Shown in pieces: positions 1 to 9,211 of a DNA stretch of 33,361 nucleotides; position 1 is the first letter of the stretch; each line of letters starts with the position of its first letter. The DNA is from an uncultured Gammaproteobacteria bacterium (GTDB lineage: Bacteria; Pseudomonadota; Gammaproteobacteria; Arenicellales; JAANXG01): positions 1 to 33,361 of the forward strand of contig CAMYKW010000071.1 in NCBI GenBank assembly GCA_947259175.1. The letters are read 5' to 3'. The notes below the pieces were generated by a model. It was not told where the DNA came from and ran no database searches. It saw only the letters and a program-made list of their open reading frames with translations. The translations under genes and the position numbers were made by a program.

Positions 1-120
1 CGGGCTAGGGCCGGCCCGGCCTAACGTTTGCGGCGCCGCCCCGGGGCGCGGCGCGAACACAGCGGCAGCGGTTTCGTCTACAGACGGCGATGTGCGACGG
101 GTACAGCAACCCACCCACGG

Positions 121-1176
121 TTACAACAGGGCTTTGAGGCGTGCGGTTCTCTCGTCCTTGGTTAATGCAGCGAGTTCCCGTACCGCGGCGAAAAATTTTT
201 CCAGATCGCCCGCATGGTTGGTCAGCAGTGCCTCGAACGCCGGCGCCAGGTCGTGGTACGCGACTACCGCCACCAGCTTGGCGTTGTTGATCGGTTCCGC
301 AAACCAATGCGCGAATCGGTCATAACCCTCCCATGGCGCCACCAACTCCTGGAACTGCATGCGAAGCTCGTCAACGAGCGCGTGCTTGCGGGTTCGCATC
401 CACGATGCCGAGTTCGTGGATGCATATGCCCGGGATAGCCGCTCCTTGTATTCCAGGATCAGCGCAATCACTTCGCGGTCGCGGTTTTTCCGTTGCCGAT
501 ATGCGTCGATCCGCGAGGCGTCGCCGGCGGCCTGGATCCACCGCCTCACCCCCTCCTGTTCCACCGCAGTGGCGAACGACTCATTGAACACCGAATCGTC
601 CTTCACGTATACCAGTTGGTGCGCCAATTCATGAAATACCAGGCCCGCCAGATCTTCATCCGAGTAGTGCAACACCGTGTTGAGCATGGGATCGGTGAAC
701 CAGCCGAGCGTGGAATACGCGGGTACGCCGCCGATGAATACGTCCTTACCTTGCTGTTCGAGCCGCGACGCAAAGCGCTGCGCGTCCTCGTGCTTGAAAT
801 AGCCGCGATAGACGACACAGCCGATGATCGGGAAACACCACTTTTCCGGCGTCAGCGAAAATTCCGGCGCCGCGAAGACATTCCACACCGCGTAATTCCT
901 GCCGAGATCGGCATACCGCGTGTAACTGCTGTTGTCCGGAAGCGACAACACGTCGCTCGCGAAACGGCGCATTGTCAGCACCTGTTTCAGTTTGCTTTTG
1001 AGCGCCTCGGTGGTTTCCGGTTGGCGGATTACATCCTCGATCGGCCGGCTACGGACCAGAATATCCCACTGCCCGTGGACCGACTGGGCGTAGTATCCTA
1101 CGGTCGTACAACCGGAGACCATCGCGGTTACCGCGATTATCATGAGGCCGAAACAACGCTGCGAGCCGCGGGGCAT
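121..1176 (-). CDS. Putative aminopeptidase lipoprotein (PF10023/DUF2265 family)
   Basis: Encodes 351 residues. The N-terminus has a basic head, a hydrophobic stretch and a lipobox ending VSGC at about residue 23, so it is probably a lipid-anchored envelope protein. The zinc-protease motif HELAHQ lies near residue 185, followed by a downstream glutamate in FNESFATAVE, the pattern of a gluzincin-like HExxH...E site. Family resemblance is to the predicted aminopeptidases of proteobacteria; the substrate is unknown. The gene is divergent from cca, with about 44 bp between the two start codons, so both promoters must share that short gap. The first 120 bases of the window, downstream of the stop, hold no gene I can support. 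The motif and lipobox are seen directly; the aminopeptidase activity is known only by family. Confidence 0.85.
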   Translation of the reverse strand: MPRGSQRCFGLMIIAVTAMVSGCTTVGYYAQSVHGQWDILVRSRPIEDVIRQPETTEALKSKLKQVLTMRRFASDVLSLPDNSSYTRYADLGRNYAVWNVFAAPEFSLTPEKWCFPIIGCVVYRGYFKHEDAQRFASRLEQQGKDVFIGGVPAYSTLGWFTDPMLNTVLHYSDEDLAGLVFHELAHQLVYVKDDSVFNESFATAVEQEGVRRWIQAAGDASRIDAYRQRKNRDREVIALILEYKERLSRAYASTNSASWMRTRKHALVDELRMQFQELVAPWEGYDRFAHWFAEPINNAKLVAVVAYHDLAPAFEALLTNHAGDLEKFFAAVRELAALTKDERTARLKALL

Positions 1177-1220
1177 TTACCGATTAATTTCTAAGCACAT
1201 TCAATTGGTTGTGTAACACT

Positions 1221-2462
1221 ATGCCAGACCCATGCGAAGACCTGGAAGTCTATCTCGTCGGCGGGGCGGTTCGCGACCGGCTCCTGGGGCTGCGGGTGAA
1301 GGACCGCGACTGGGTCGTGGTGGGGGCGACGCCGGAGCAGATGATTGCAAAGGGCTTCCGGCCGGTGGGCAGGGAGTTCCCGGTATTCCTCCATCCGCAC
1401 ACCAAGGAGGAATTCGCGCTGGCCCGCATCGAAAGGAAAACCCGCCCCGGCTACACCGGATTCGAGTTTGACACTTCACCCACGGTAACCCTCGAACAGG
1501 ACCTGGCGCGGCGCGATCTCACCATCAATGCCATGGCGGAAACTCCCGACGGCGGGCTGATCGACTACTTCGGCGGGAAAGATGATCTTCACGATGGTAT
1601 TCTGCGCCACGTATCCGATGCGTTTGCCGAGGACCCGGTACGGATATTGCGCGTCGCGCGCTTCGCCGCGCGTTACGGTTTCGCGGTCGCCGACGAAACG
1701 CGTTCAATGATGAACAACATAGTAACCAACGGAGAGGTCGACGCGCTGGTGCCCGAACGCGTGTGGCATGAGCTGCAATCGGCGCTGGGCGAATCCCGTC
1801 CTTCTTTATTCATTGAGACACTTCGCAATTGCGACGCACTAGAACGCGTGTTTCCCGAGCTCGACTGCCTGTTCGGGGTGCCGCAGCCGAAACAATACCA
1901 CCCGGAAGTCGATTGCGGGGTGCACATCATGCTGGTCGTCGATCAAGCGGCCCGGTTGACGAACGACGTCCAGGTACGCTTCGCGGCGCTGGTCCACGAT
2001 CTCGGCAAGTGCGAGACGCCGGAATCGGACTGGCCCCGTCACCCGCATCACGAACGGCGCGGGGTCGCCCGGGTGCGCAATTTGTGCGCGCGCCTGCGGG
2101 CGCCCAATCAATACCGCGATCTCGCCGTGGCGGTCTGCGAACATCATCTGCTGACCCACCGCATCGAACGGCTCAAGCCGTCAACGGTGGTGAAATTACT
2201 TGACGCCTTACGCGCCTTTCAGCACCCGCAACGCCTCGAGCAGTTCATCCTCGCCTGCGAGGCCGACATGCGGGGGCGCAGCGGATACGAGGATCGCGAC
2301 TATCCGCAGGCGGTCATGCTTCGTGAATACTACGCGGCGGCCAAGTCCGTGAACACGCAATTCGCCGCCGGGCAACGGCAGGGACGGGACATCGGCGCCG
2401 AGATCCACCGGCTGCGATGTGAGGCGATCGCGACGGTGCGGCGAAAAAATCAAACGAACTAA
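1221..2462 (+). CDS. cca: CCA tRNA nucleotidyltransferase, HD-domain type
   Basis: Adds or repairs the 3' CCA end of tRNAs using CTP and ATP. The nucleotidyltransferase head shows VGGAVRD, the metal-binding KDRDW and the RRDLTINAMA motif. An HD phosphohydrolase domain follows (VHDLGK near residue 255), as in the multifunctional enzymes of gammaproteobacteria, which are about 410 residues; this one is 413. I chose the ATG at 1221 because the conserved start LEVYLVGGAVRD follows it closely; an in-frame TTG at 1209 would add only four residues. No strong ribosome binding site is visible before either. It is divergent from the aminopeptidase gene and convergent with uppP. Confidence 0.95.
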   Translation: MPDPCEDLEVYLVGGAVRDRLLGLRVKDRDWVVVGATPEQMIAKGFRPVGREFPVFLHPHTKEEFALARIERKTRPGYTGFEFDTSPTVTLEQDLARRDLTINAMAETPDGGLIDYFGGKDDLHDGILRHVSDAFAEDPVRILRVARFAARYGFAVADETRSMMNNIVTNGEVDALVPERVWHELQSALGESRPSLFIETLRNCDALERVFPELDCLFGVPQPKQYHPEVDCGVHIMLVVDQAARLTNDVQVRFAALVHDLGKCETPESDWPRHPHHERRGVARVRNLCARLRAPNQYRDLAVAVCEHHLLTHRIERLKPSTVVKLLDALRAFQHPQRLEQFILACEADMRGRSGYEDRDYPQAVMLREYYAAAKSVNTQFAAGQRQGRDIGAEIHRLRCEAIATVRRKNQTN

Positions 2463-2632
2463 AGCACGGTTTGCAGCAGTCGCCGAGCTACTATTCTTGC
2501 TTAAGCACCGAAAAGACTCGTACGGTAATTCTACGAATACACATCGCAAATTCGAACATGGCTTGCCGACAATAGTCGCTGGACTATCCCGGCCCTGGCT
2601 GGTCCTCGCACACCTGCGCTTGGCCTTCACTC

Positions 2633-2654
2633 GACCCATAGCTCGCTATGGGTC
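2633..2654. terminator. Hairpin between convergent cca and uppP
   Basis: A perfect 10-bp inverted repeat (GACCCATAGC and its complement) separated by TC lies in the 211-bp gap between the convergent ends of cca and uppP, just after the uppP stop. Symmetry and position suit a bidirectional transcription end, but there is no clear T-run on either side, so termination is an inference. Confidence 0.5.
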
Positions 2655-2673
2655 TCGCTCCAGGCGCCCGCCG

Positions 2674-3474
2674 CTACAGGTATATCCAGAATAAAACCAC
2701 GGCCAACACCAGCCGGTACACCACGAACGGCGATAATCCGATACGCTCCACGAGCCGCAAGAACCAGTGGATGCACAGAAAGGCGGTGACCCCGGAGATT
2801 GCGGCCCCTGCAAGCACCAATACCCACGGCACCGGACCGGGGGCAACAATCAGATCCCAGGTCTTGCGGCTACCGGCCAGCGCGATTGCCGGAATCGACA
2901 ACAGAAACGAAAACCGCGCCGCCGCCCGGCGCCGCAGTCCCACCCACAGGCCGGCGGTAATGGTGATGCCGGCGCGCGACGTCCCCGGCACCAACGCCAG
3001 CGCCTGGGCGCAACCTACGATGATAATGTCGCGCCAGGTGATGTCCGCCTCGGTCCGCGTCCGCGACCCGCTGCGGTCCGCCCATCCCAGCAATAAGGCA
3101 AACCCAAGGGTTGTCGTGGCGATCACCAAAGGATCCCGCAGGTGGGCCTCGATCCATGCGTAAAACAGCCCGCCTACCGCGGTCACCGGTATCGTCGTCA
3201 ACAACACCGCCCAGGCGAGGCGGCTCGCTTCGCTTTCCCCGTATCCCGTGACGTGGCGCCACCAGCCGTGCCAAAGTTCCACCAGCTGGTGACGAAAATA
3301 CGCCAACACCGCCGCCAGGCTGCCCACGTGCACCGCGACGTCGAACGCCAGGCCCTGATCACGCCATCCGAACAGGTACGGCATCAGTATCAAGTGGGCG
3401 GAACTGGATATCGGCAGAAACTCGGTCAAACCCTGCACCACCGCCAGCAGTATCGTCTGCCCCCACTCCATCAT
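2674..3474 (-). CDS. uppP: Undecaprenyl-diphosphatase UppP/BacA
   Basis: Integral membrane enzyme that dephosphorylates undecaprenyl pyrophosphate to recycle the lipid carrier for peptidoglycan; overproduction is known to give bacitracin resistance. The 266-residue product has the family signatures EFLPISSSAHLIL near the N-terminus and PGTSRAGITI in the middle, with about eight hydrophobic segments and a membrane-helix C-terminus. The start codon overlaps the stop of the upstream methyltransferase gene as ATGA, which suggests translational coupling. A second ATG is directly adjacent (MMEW), so the exact start is uncertain by one codon. Confidence 0.95.
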   Translation of the reverse strand: MMEWGQTILLAVVQGLTEFLPISSSAHLILMPYLFGWRDQGLAFDVAVHVGSLAAVLAYFRHQLVELWHGWWRHVTGYGESEASRLAWAVLLTTIPVTAVGGLFYAWIEAHLRDPLVIATTTLGFALLLGWADRSGSRTRTEADITWRDIIIVGCAQALALVPGTSRAGITITAGLWVGLRRRAAARFSFLLSIPAIALAGSRKTWDLIVAPGPVPWVLVLAGAAISGVTAFLCIHWFLRLVERIGLSPFVVYRLVLAVVLFWIYL

Positions 3475-4655
3475 AATCGGTGGCGGTGATCGGACAATTG
3501 AAAACCCGCCAATGGATGGGTGACGCCTTTGCCCAGCGCAATGACTTTGAACAATTCCCCCATTTCCCCGGGGTGGGTCAATTTCCTGATCTGCTGTGCG
3601 AAGCTTACACGTTCGGTTTCAGACTCGGGCAGTTCCGCGTCGCTGAGTTGCGCCAAACCCAACGACAATAAAAACGCCGCCTGTTGGGTATAGCCCAACA
3701 CCTCCAACCCGGCTTCCCGGCCCGCCTCGGCCACGGCGGAGAAATCGATATGCGCGGTGATGTCCTGGACACCGACATTCAGGCAGGGATCGGCATGGGC
3801 GCGGTGCCGGAAATGACACATTAAAGTGCCTTGGAATCGATCTCGATGGTAGTACTCGCGAGCGGGATATCCGTAATCGATGATCAGCACCACGCCGGCA
3901 TCCAGCATTTCCGCCGCCGAACGCACCCAGGCATGAGCCTGAGGATGCCATTCCGAGGTGTAACCCAACGGCAATTCACAGGCCGCAAAACGCCCGTCGA
4001 GACCGGGTTCCGGGACGCTCAACGAAGTTTCGAAAAATCGTGCGCCGTCCCAGCCGACGGCGACCCGCTGTATGCCGTCGGCGGTGACGACAAATCGCTG
4101 CACCGGCAACGCATCCAGCAATTCATTTGCGACGACGATGCCGCGGAACCCTTCCGGCCACGCCTGCAACCATTTGACCCGCTGCGCCGCAGGCACACCG
4201 GGCGCAGCGAGGGTTTTCCGCTGCCGCGCTTGCAGGGCGGGGCTGGTCTCCAGTATCAGGTACTCGTGCGGCGAACCGTCGAGACGATCCATCTCCGTCA
4301 ACAGGTCCGCAGCGAGCGCCCCACTGCCGGCGCCGGCCTCGAGGATCGAACCGCCGCCGAGCCGCTGCAACACCTCGGCAGCCTGGCGCGCAACCATGCG
4401 CGCGAATAGATCCCCCATTTCAGGTGCGGTCACGAAGTCCCCGGCACGGCCGAACTTCTGCCGACCCGAGGCGTAGTAACCCAATCCGGGCGCGTACAAT
4501 GCCAGCTCCATGAAGCGGCTGAACTCGATGGCACCGCCGGCGCGTTCGATTTCATCTACGATCACCCGGGTCAACGCCAGGCTGTGCCGTTGCTCGTCGT
4601 CAGTGAGCGGCGGCAGCCGCGCCAAGTCCGCATGACGGTTGGAAGGAGATACCAT
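3471..4655 (-). CDS. MidA/NDUFAF7-family SAM-dependent methyltransferase
   Basis: A 394-residue class I methyltransferase of the COG1565 family. The SAM-binding loop ILEAGAGSGALAADLL is near residue 110, and the family N-terminal signature with FMELALYAPGLGYYASG and KFGRAGDFVTAPE is clear. The mitochondrial homologue NDUFAF7 methylates an arginine of complex I subunit NDUFS2; the bacterial substrate is not established. It is the first gene of a two-gene leftward unit with uppP (ATGA overlap) and is divergent from the pteridine reductase gene. No good Shine-Dalgarno sequence is visible before the ATG at 4655; the conserved domain begins about 45 residues in, so a slightly later start is possible. 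Confidence 0.9.
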   Translation of the reverse strand: MVSPSNRHADLARLPPLTDDEQRHSLALTRVIVDEIERAGGAIEFSRFMELALYAPGLGYYASGRQKFGRAGDFVTAPEMGDLFARMVARQAAEVLQRLGGGSILEAGAGSGALAADLLTEMDRLDGSPHEYLILETSPALQARQRKTLAAPGVPAAQRVKWLQAWPEGFRGIVVANELLDALPVQRFVVTADGIQRVAVGWDGARFFETSLSVPEPGLDGRFAACELPLGYTSEWHPQAHAWVRSAAEMLDAGVVLIIDYGYPAREYYHRDRFQGTLMCHFRHRAHADPCLNVGVQDITAHIDFSAVAEAGREAGLEVLGYTQQAAFLLSLGLAQLSDAELPESETERVSFAQQIRKLTHPGEMGELFKVIALGKGVTHPLAGFQLSDHRHRL

Positions 4656-4729
4656 GAAATTTCGGATCGGGTGGAGATGCGTTACTAAAGACTGTATTGT
4701 TTTGACTTGTAAAAACGGGATTTCGGATA

Positions 4730-5479
4730 ATGCAAGATAACCCGCTCACCGACAAGGTCGCATTGATAACCGGAGGCGCGCGGCGTATCGGCAGGGAAAT
4801 CGCCTCCCGGCTCCACGACGAAGGGATGCGCGTAATGATCCATTACCGTGGTTCGCGCGACGATGCCGACGCGCTGGTAACCGAACTGAACGGCTCACGA
4901 CCCGATTCCGCGGCGTCGGTGCCTGCCGATCTCGCCGACAACGGCGCCGTGGAGCAAATCATGCTCGAGACCGTACACGCCTTCGGTCGTTTGGACGCAC
5001 TGATCAACAATGCCTCCACGTTTTATCCCACCCCGATCAGCGAGGCAACCGAGCAACAATGGGAAGACCTGATGACGGTGAATCTCAAGGCGCCGTTCTT
5101 CCTCGCCCAGGCGGCGGCGTCCGTGTTGGAGGAATACCGGGGCTGCATCGTCAACATCGTCGACATCTATGGCCACCGGCCGCTCAAGTCTCACCCCATC
5201 TACTGCGCCGCCAAGGCGGGATTGATTATGCTCACCCGCGCCCTGGCGCGCGATCTGGCGCCGTCGGTGCGCGTCAATGCCGTCGCGCCGGGAGCCATCC
5301 TGTGGCCTGAAAACGACGCCGACGAAGTTTCCCAAAAGCGCATCATTGCCCGCACACCGCTGAAACGCATGGGTTCGCCGGCGGAGATCGCCGCGGCGGT
5401 GGCGTTTCTCATTCGCGACGCAAGCTTTAGTTCGGGACAGGTCATCGCCGTGGACGGCGGACGATCCGTGGTGCCGTAA
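4730..5479 (+). CDS. Pteridine reductase, short-chain dehydrogenase (FolM-like)
   Basis: A 249-residue short-chain dehydrogenase/reductase. The NADP-binding motif is TGGARRIG with the arginine pair typical of pteridine reductases; NNAS follows near residue 92; the catalytic Tyr-Lys pair is in YCAAKAG near residue 163. Bacterial members reduce dihydromonapterin or dihydrofolate. The gene converges on folK-folB, which supports a pterin role beyond the fold alone. A TTGACT-18-GATAAT promoter-like pair (4702-4731) overlaps the start codon, so it cannot serve a leadered message from this ATG and may be accidental. General SDR function is certain; the pteridine assignment is strong but inferred from motif and context. 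Confidence 0.88.
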   Translation: MQDNPLTDKVALITGGARRIGREIASRLHDEGMRVMIHYRGSRDDADALVTELNGSRPDSAASVPADLADNGAVEQIMLETVHAFGRLDALINNASTFYPTPISEATEQQWEDLMTVNLKAPFFLAQAAASVLEEYRGCIVNIVDIYGHRPLKSHPIYCAAKAGLIMLTRALARDLAPSVRVNAVAPGAILWPENDADEVSQKRIIARTPLKRMGSPAEIAAAVAFLIRDASFSSGQVIAVDGGRSVVP

Positions 5480-5491
5480 TCGCGCGCCGAC

Positions 5492-5980
5492 TTATAACGC
5501 AAGGGCGACCGGCGTCAGCTTGGGCATCTGATCGGCCCGCCGCCGCCACATCTCGGAAAAAGTCTCGCCGGTTTCCGGATGCCGCAAAGACCCGGCGATG
5601 TCGCTCAGGGGCTTGAGAACGAACGCATGTCGCCGAATCTCGCCCCGGGGTATGTCCCGGGGCGGAGTATGGTCGATCAACTCACCATAAAGCAGCACAT
5701 CCAGGTCCAGCGTCCGCGAGCTGAACTTATCGCTGCCGCGAAACCGGCCGTGGGCATCCTCGATGCCGCGCAGCACGGCATTTACCTCATCCACGGGCAA
5801 ATCGGTATCGAATCCGATGACCAGGTTGTAAAAGTCCGCGCCTTCGAAACCCACCGCCCGGCTCTCGTAGACCGGAGATACGGTCAACACGCCGAACTCG
5901 CGGCGCAGGGCCGTCATCGCCGAGCGCAGATTGCGCTCCCGCGCGATATTGCTGCCGATACTGAGATAGACCCGCGGCAT
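5492..5980 (-). CDS. folK: 2-amino-4-hydroxy-6-hydroxymethyldihydropteridine pyrophosphokinase
   Basis: Transfers pyrophosphate from ATP to hydroxymethyl-dihydropterin, the step before dihydropteroate synthase. The 162-residue product begins MPRVYLSIGSNIARE, the family start, and carries the signature SRTLDLDVLLYG for Mg-ATP binding. The open frame extends 29 codons further upstream, but that extension lies inside folB and has no family similarity, so I set the start at 5980. Its ATG shares one base with the folB stop (TAATG), indicating translational coupling. Confidence 0.95.
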   Translation of the reverse strand: MPRVYLSIGSNIARERNLRSAMTALRREFGVLTVSPVYESRAVGFEGADFYNLVIGFDTDLPVDEVNAVLRGIEDAHGRFRGSDKFSSRTLDLDVLLYGELIDHTPPRDIPRGEIRRHAFVLKPLSDIAGSLRHPETGETFSEMWRRRADQMPKLTPVALAL

Positions 5981-6336
5981 TACTCCAGTTGGCCGCGTTC
6001 GATGATGACACCGACATCGCGTGCGCCACGCACCGCGCCGCGTTTGTTGATCCGCACCCGGCACCACGGAATCGAAAACTCCGCTTGCAGCAACTCAGCG
6101 ATTCGCTCCGCCAGCGTCTCCACCAACTGAAATTCGGAACCGCCCACGAACTGCATCAGTCGCTTGGCCACGGCCTTGTAATTGAGCGTGTCTTGGAGCT
6201 GATCCGACGCGGCGGCGCGCTGAATATCCGCGGCCATATCGAGATCGATGGTGACGGTCTGTTTGATGCGCCGCTCCCAGTCCCAGACCCCAATCACACA
6301 TTCAACCTTGAGTCCATGCAGATACACGATGTCCAA
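5980..6336 (-). CDS. folB: Dihydroneopterin aldolase
   Basis: Cleaves dihydroneopterin to hydroxymethyl-dihydropterin, feeding FolK. The family start DIVYLHGLKVECVIGVWDWE is present, and the open frame continues 27 codons upstream without similarity. I chose the TTG at 6336 because it directly precedes that conserved start and a GGGGTGGT stretch lies just upstream as a ribosome binding site; GTG codons at 6342 and 6345 are alternatives. The product from TTG is 118 residues, normal for FolB. It is divergent from plsY. Confidence 0.92.
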   Translation of the reverse strand: MDIVYLHGLKVECVIGVWDWERRIKQTVTIDLDMAADIQRAAASDQLQDTLNYKAVAKRLMQFVGGSEFQLVETLAERIAELLQAEFSIPWCRVRINKRGAVRGARDVGVIIERGQLE

Positions 6337-6443
6337 AATCACCACCCCATGTGTTGTGTCCGTCGCCAAGTATACCGGGGCAAGCGGCTGCAGCGGGAAC
6401 ATCGCGCTTGACGACACCCGGACGATTCACTCAAATTGCATGG

Positions 6444-7037
6444 ATGCAATGGATCCTCCCCCTGCTCGCCTACCTGATCGGCTCGATCTCGAGTGCGATC
6501 GTCGTTGCCAGGGCCTTCGGCCTCGCCGATCCCCGCACCACCGGCAGCGGCAATCCCGGCGCCACCAACATATTGCGATCCGGCCACAAGACCGCCGCCG
6601 CCTTGACCCTGGTGGGCGACGTCCTGAAGGGGGTCATCCCGGTGTTGCTCGCCCGCAGCATCACCGGCGACCCGCTGGTCCTCGCCCTGGTTGCCGCGAT
6701 GGCGTTTATCGGACACCTGTACCCGCTGTTCTTTGGCTTTCGCGGCGGCAAGGGCGTGGCCACCGCACTGGGCGTGTATATTGCCTTGAATCCCTGGATG
6801 GGCCTGGCACTGGTCATCACCTGGCTGCTGACCGCCGCGGTGAGCCGCTATTCATCCCTGGCGGCCCTGGTGGCGGCGGCGCTCGCCCCGGTGTACGCCT
6901 GGCAATTGTTGCCCGGCGTCCCTTATCTGCTGATGAGCATAGTACTGGCCGCATTCCTCATCTGGCGCCACCGCGGCAATATGCGGCGACTGGCCGCCGG
7001 CGAGGAGGATCGCATCAGGTTCGGCAGCCGCACCTGA
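6444..7037 (+). CDS. plsY: Acyl-phosphate glycerol-3-phosphate acyltransferase PlsY
   Basis: Membrane acyltransferase that makes lysophosphatidate from acyl-phosphate and glycerol-3-phosphate, the first step of phospholipid synthesis. All three family motifs are visible: GSGNPGATNILR near residue 35, HLYPLFFGFRGGKGVAT near 95, and the C-terminal RHRGNMRRLAAGEEDRI. There are about five hydrophobic segments. The start at 6444 gives 197 residues beginning MQWILPLLAYLIGSISSA, as in homologues; the longer frame to 6351 overlaps the folB promoter region and start. The plsY/folB divergence next to tsaD is a common gammaproteobacterial arrangement. Confidence 0.95.
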   Translation: MQWILPLLAYLIGSISSAIVVARAFGLADPRTTGSGNPGATNILRSGHKTAAALTLVGDVLKGVIPVLLARSITGDPLVLALVAAMAFIGHLYPLFFGFRGGKGVATALGVYIALNPWMGLALVITWLLTAAVSRYSSLAALVAAALAPVYAWQLLPGVPYLLMSIVLAAFLIWRHRGNMRRLAAGEEDRIRFGSRT

Positions 7038-7040
7038 ACA

Positions 7041-7068
7041 GTGTGCCGGGCGGGGGCGCCCGGCACAC
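7041..7068. terminator. Hairpin between convergent plsY and tsaD
   Basis: A perfect 11-bp inverted repeat (GTGTGCCGGGC and its complement) with a 6-base loop fills the 38-bp gap between the plsY and tsaD stops. Its strength and position fit a shared bidirectional terminator, although no T-run follows. Confidence 0.7.
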
Positions 7069-7075
7069 CCGGGGC

Positions 7076-8101
7076 TCAGGCGTCGCCGTCGACCGGCTGC
7101 AAGCTCGCCAAAGACCAGCGCGCGCGCACGTTGATCTGCAAGGACTCTCGCTCGCCGGCGCATAACCGCCGATAGCCCACGTACGCGATCATCGCGGCAT
7201 TGTCGGTACACAACTCGGGTCGCGGATAGAACACCCGCGCGCCCATGGTTTCAACCATTGCGCGCAGGCGCTCTCGCAGAACACGGTTGGCGCCAACGCC
7301 GCCGGCAACCACCAGGCGGTCACGACCCGATTGCTGCAACGCGCGGCGGCATTTGATCACTAGGGTATCCACCGCGGCGTCCTGAAACGCATACGCAATA
7401 TCGGCCAGCGTCTGGGGATCCAGAGGTTGCGCCATCACCGTGTTGCGGGTGAAGGTCTTCAGGCCGCTGAAACTGAAATCCAGACCCGGACGATCGGTCA
7501 TCGGCCGCGGAAACCGAAACCGCCGCGGGTCACCCGCCCCGGCGGCGGCGGCGATGGCCGGGCCGCCGGGATAGCCCAGCCCCAGCAACTTGGCCGCTTT
7601 ATCGAATGCCTCGCCGACCGCGTCGTCACGGGATTCCCCCATGATCCGATAGCGGCCCAGACCCGTGACGTCGACCAGCAAGGTGTGGCCACCGGAAACC
7701 AATAGAGCGATAAAGGGAATCTCCGGCGACTGCGATTCGAGCATCGGCGCCAGGAGATGTCCTTCCATGTGGTGGACCCCCAGCGCCGGCACGTCCCAGG
7801 CCCACGCCAGGCTGCGCCCCAGGGATGCACCCACCAGCAATGCGCCTACCAGGCCGGGACCCGCGGTATAAGCGATGCCATCAATGTCCTGCTGACCGGT
7901 TTGCGCCTCCTGCAGCACCGCCCGCAGCAACGGCAGCAACTTGCGAATATGATCACGGGCGGCCAGTTCGGGAACCACGCCCCCATAGTGCTCGTGCAAT
8001 TTTATCTGCGAGTACAGACGGTGGGCGAGCAGGCCGCGGTCGCTGTCATAGACGGCAACCCCGGTGTCATCGCAGGAGGTCTCGATGCCCAGCACTCGCA
8101 T
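7076..8101 (-). CDS. tsaD: tRNA N6-adenosine threonylcarbamoyltransferase TsaD
   Basis: Catalytic subunit for the t6A37 modification of ANN-decoding tRNAs, working with TsaB, TsaE and TsaC. The start [19 protein letters not shown] is the family N-terminus, so I placed the start at 8101 rather than at the longer frame end 8191. The metal-binding HHMEGH motif lies near residue 110, followed by [19 protein letters not shown]. Length is 341 residues, as usual. It is divergent from rpsU with a 161-bp gap that carries the rpsU promoter. The region before the start also has a 7-bp GC-rich hairpin near 8157-8174 of unknown use. Confidence 0.97.
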   Translation of the reverse strand: MRVLGIETSCDDTGVAVYDSDRGLLAHRLYSQIKLHEHYGGVVPELAARDHIRKLLPLLRAVLQEAQTGQQDIDGIAYTAGPGLVGALLVGASLGRSLAWAWDVPALGVHHMEGHLLAPMLESQSPEIPFIALLVSGGHTLLVDVTGLGRYRIMGESRDDAVGEAFDKAAKLLGLGYPGGPAIAAAAGAGDPRRFRFPRPMTDRPGLDFSFSGLKTFTRNTVMAQPLDPQTLADIAYAFQDAAVDTLVIKCRRALQQSGRDRLVVAGGVGANRVLRERLRAMVETMGARVFYPRPELCTDNAAMIAYVGYRRLCAGERESLQINVRARWSLASLQPVDGDA

Positions 8102-8184
8102 AGGCCGATTGTAAACGCTTCCCGGGCTTCCCGGACCAGCCCCGATACGCCACGCCCCCCGGCCGGAGCCGGGGCGGGGAAAAC

Positions 8185-8213
8185 TTGCCACTGGTTGCCG
8201 GCTACTTTAGAAT
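8185..8213 (+). promoter_or_regulatory. Sigma-70-type promoter for the rpsU operon
   Basis: TTGCCA at 8185-8190 and TAGAAT at 8208-8213 are spaced by exactly 17 bp and lie about 50 bp before the rpsU ATG. This is a good housekeeping-promoter match in the expected place for the macromolecular synthesis operon. Usage is inferred. Confidence 0.65.
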
Positions 8214-8262
8214 TGCGCGCCCCTTCCGCGATTGAAGGGCTCATAACCAGGAATTCGATTTT

Positions 8263-8478
8263 ATGCCCCAAGTTAAGGTCAGACAGGACGAACCGTTCGA
8301 CGTGATTTTGCGCCGCTTCCGCCGTGCGTGCGAAAAAGCCGGTGTCTTCAGCGAGATGCGGCGGCGCGAACACTACGAAAAACCCACCACGGTTCGTAAG
8401 CGTAAGGCAGCCGCAGCCCGCAAGCGGGAACTCAAACGCTCTTACCGCGAACGCGTCCGTTACCACCGCGCCTACTGA
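8263..8478 (+). CDS. rpsU: 30S ribosomal protein S21
   Basis: A 71-residue, very basic protein with the S21 sequence ([20 protein letters not shown] at the start, arginine- and lysine-rich tail). S21 helps the 30S subunit base-pair with the mRNA leader. CAGGA about 13 bases upstream is a modest ribosome binding site. It is the first gene of the rpsU-yqeY-dnaG-rpoD cluster. Confidence 0.98.
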   Translation: MPQVKVRQDEPFDVILRRFRRACEKAGVFSEMRRREHYEKPTTVRKRKAAAARKRELKRSYRERVRYHRAY

Positions 8479-8503
8479 CAACCGCCCGGTTTCCGGCATC
8501 GCC

Positions 8504-8950
8504 ATGACCCTGAAGTCTCGTATCGAGGACGATATGAAGGCGGCGCTGCGCGCCAAGGACCGGACCCGACTCGAATCCATTCGCATGCTCAGAGCCGCCA
8601 TCCAACGCCGCGAAGTCGATGAACGCACCGAGCTGGATGATCCGGGGGTACTAGCGGTGATCCAGAAACTGATCAAGCAAAGCCAGGACGCGGTTGCCCA
8701 GTTCGAGGCGGGAAACCGCCAGGATCTGGTGGACAAGGAACAACTCAACATCGACATACTGAAGACCTATTTGCCCGCCCCCCTTTCGGTGTCCGAACTC
8801 GAGACCCTGGTGCAAGAAGCCATCGCCGAGACCGGCGCCAGCAGCATTCGCGACATGGGGCAAGTGATGGGGATACTGAAAGCAAAACTGCAGGGGCGCG
8901 CGGATATGGCCAGTGTCAGTCAGAAAGTCAAATCGCTGCTGCAGGGTTAG
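8504..8950 (+). CDS. GatB/YqeY domain-containing protein
   Basis: A 148-residue YqeY-type protein related to the C-terminal tail domain of GatB of the tRNA amidotransferase. The family start TLKSRIEDDMKAALRAKD follows the ATG at 8504, 25 bp after the rpsU stop. The longer frame from 8324 overlaps rpsU and has no similarity. The position between rpsU and dnaG is seen in many gammaproteobacteria. Its own function remains poorly defined; tRNA or amidotransferase association is inference from the domain. Confidence 0.93.
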   Translation: MTLKSRIEDDMKAALRAKDRTRLESIRMLRAAIQRREVDERTELDDPGVLAVIQKLIKQSQDAVAQFEAGNRQDLVDKEQLNIDILKTYLPAPLSVSELETLVQEAIAETGASSIRDMGQVMGILKAKLQGRADMASVSQKVKSLLQG

Positions 8951-9111
8951 GCCGCCACAGCAATCCTCGTTGGAAGCTCACCGGATGCGCTCCGAACCTT
9001 AATTGCCGGAACCGAGATTCTCACCAGGCAGCAACTGACCACTGCTGGTAAGCCGGATCAAGCATTCAAGCCGTCTCCTCGTACAACCCACGTTGCGCCG
9101 CGTTCCAGCGC

Positions 9112-9132
9112 CTGCCAGGCGTCGCCTGGCAG
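9112..9132. other. Perfect 9-bp hairpin in the yqeY-dnaG gap
   Basis: CTGCCAGGC and its complement, with a 3-base loop, lie about 80 bp before the dnaG start. No T-run follows. In the E. coli operon a weak terminator lies between rpsU and dnaG and lowers primase output; this hairpin could play the same attenuating role, but that is inference. The rest of the 261-bp gap shows only a TATACT element near 9180 that could be a -10. Confidence 0.4.
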
Positions 9133-9211
9133 TACCGGTGAGAGACGCCGATTGAGCGCCCTCTGTCCCCGGGGTCCTTTATACTGTATGCATTTGGCTC
9201 GAAACTGAATC

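Noticed and set aside
4702-4731. TTGACT-18-GATAAT promoter for the pteridine reductase gene
   Set aside because: The -10 overlaps the start codon, so transcription would begin inside the gene; kept only as a remark.
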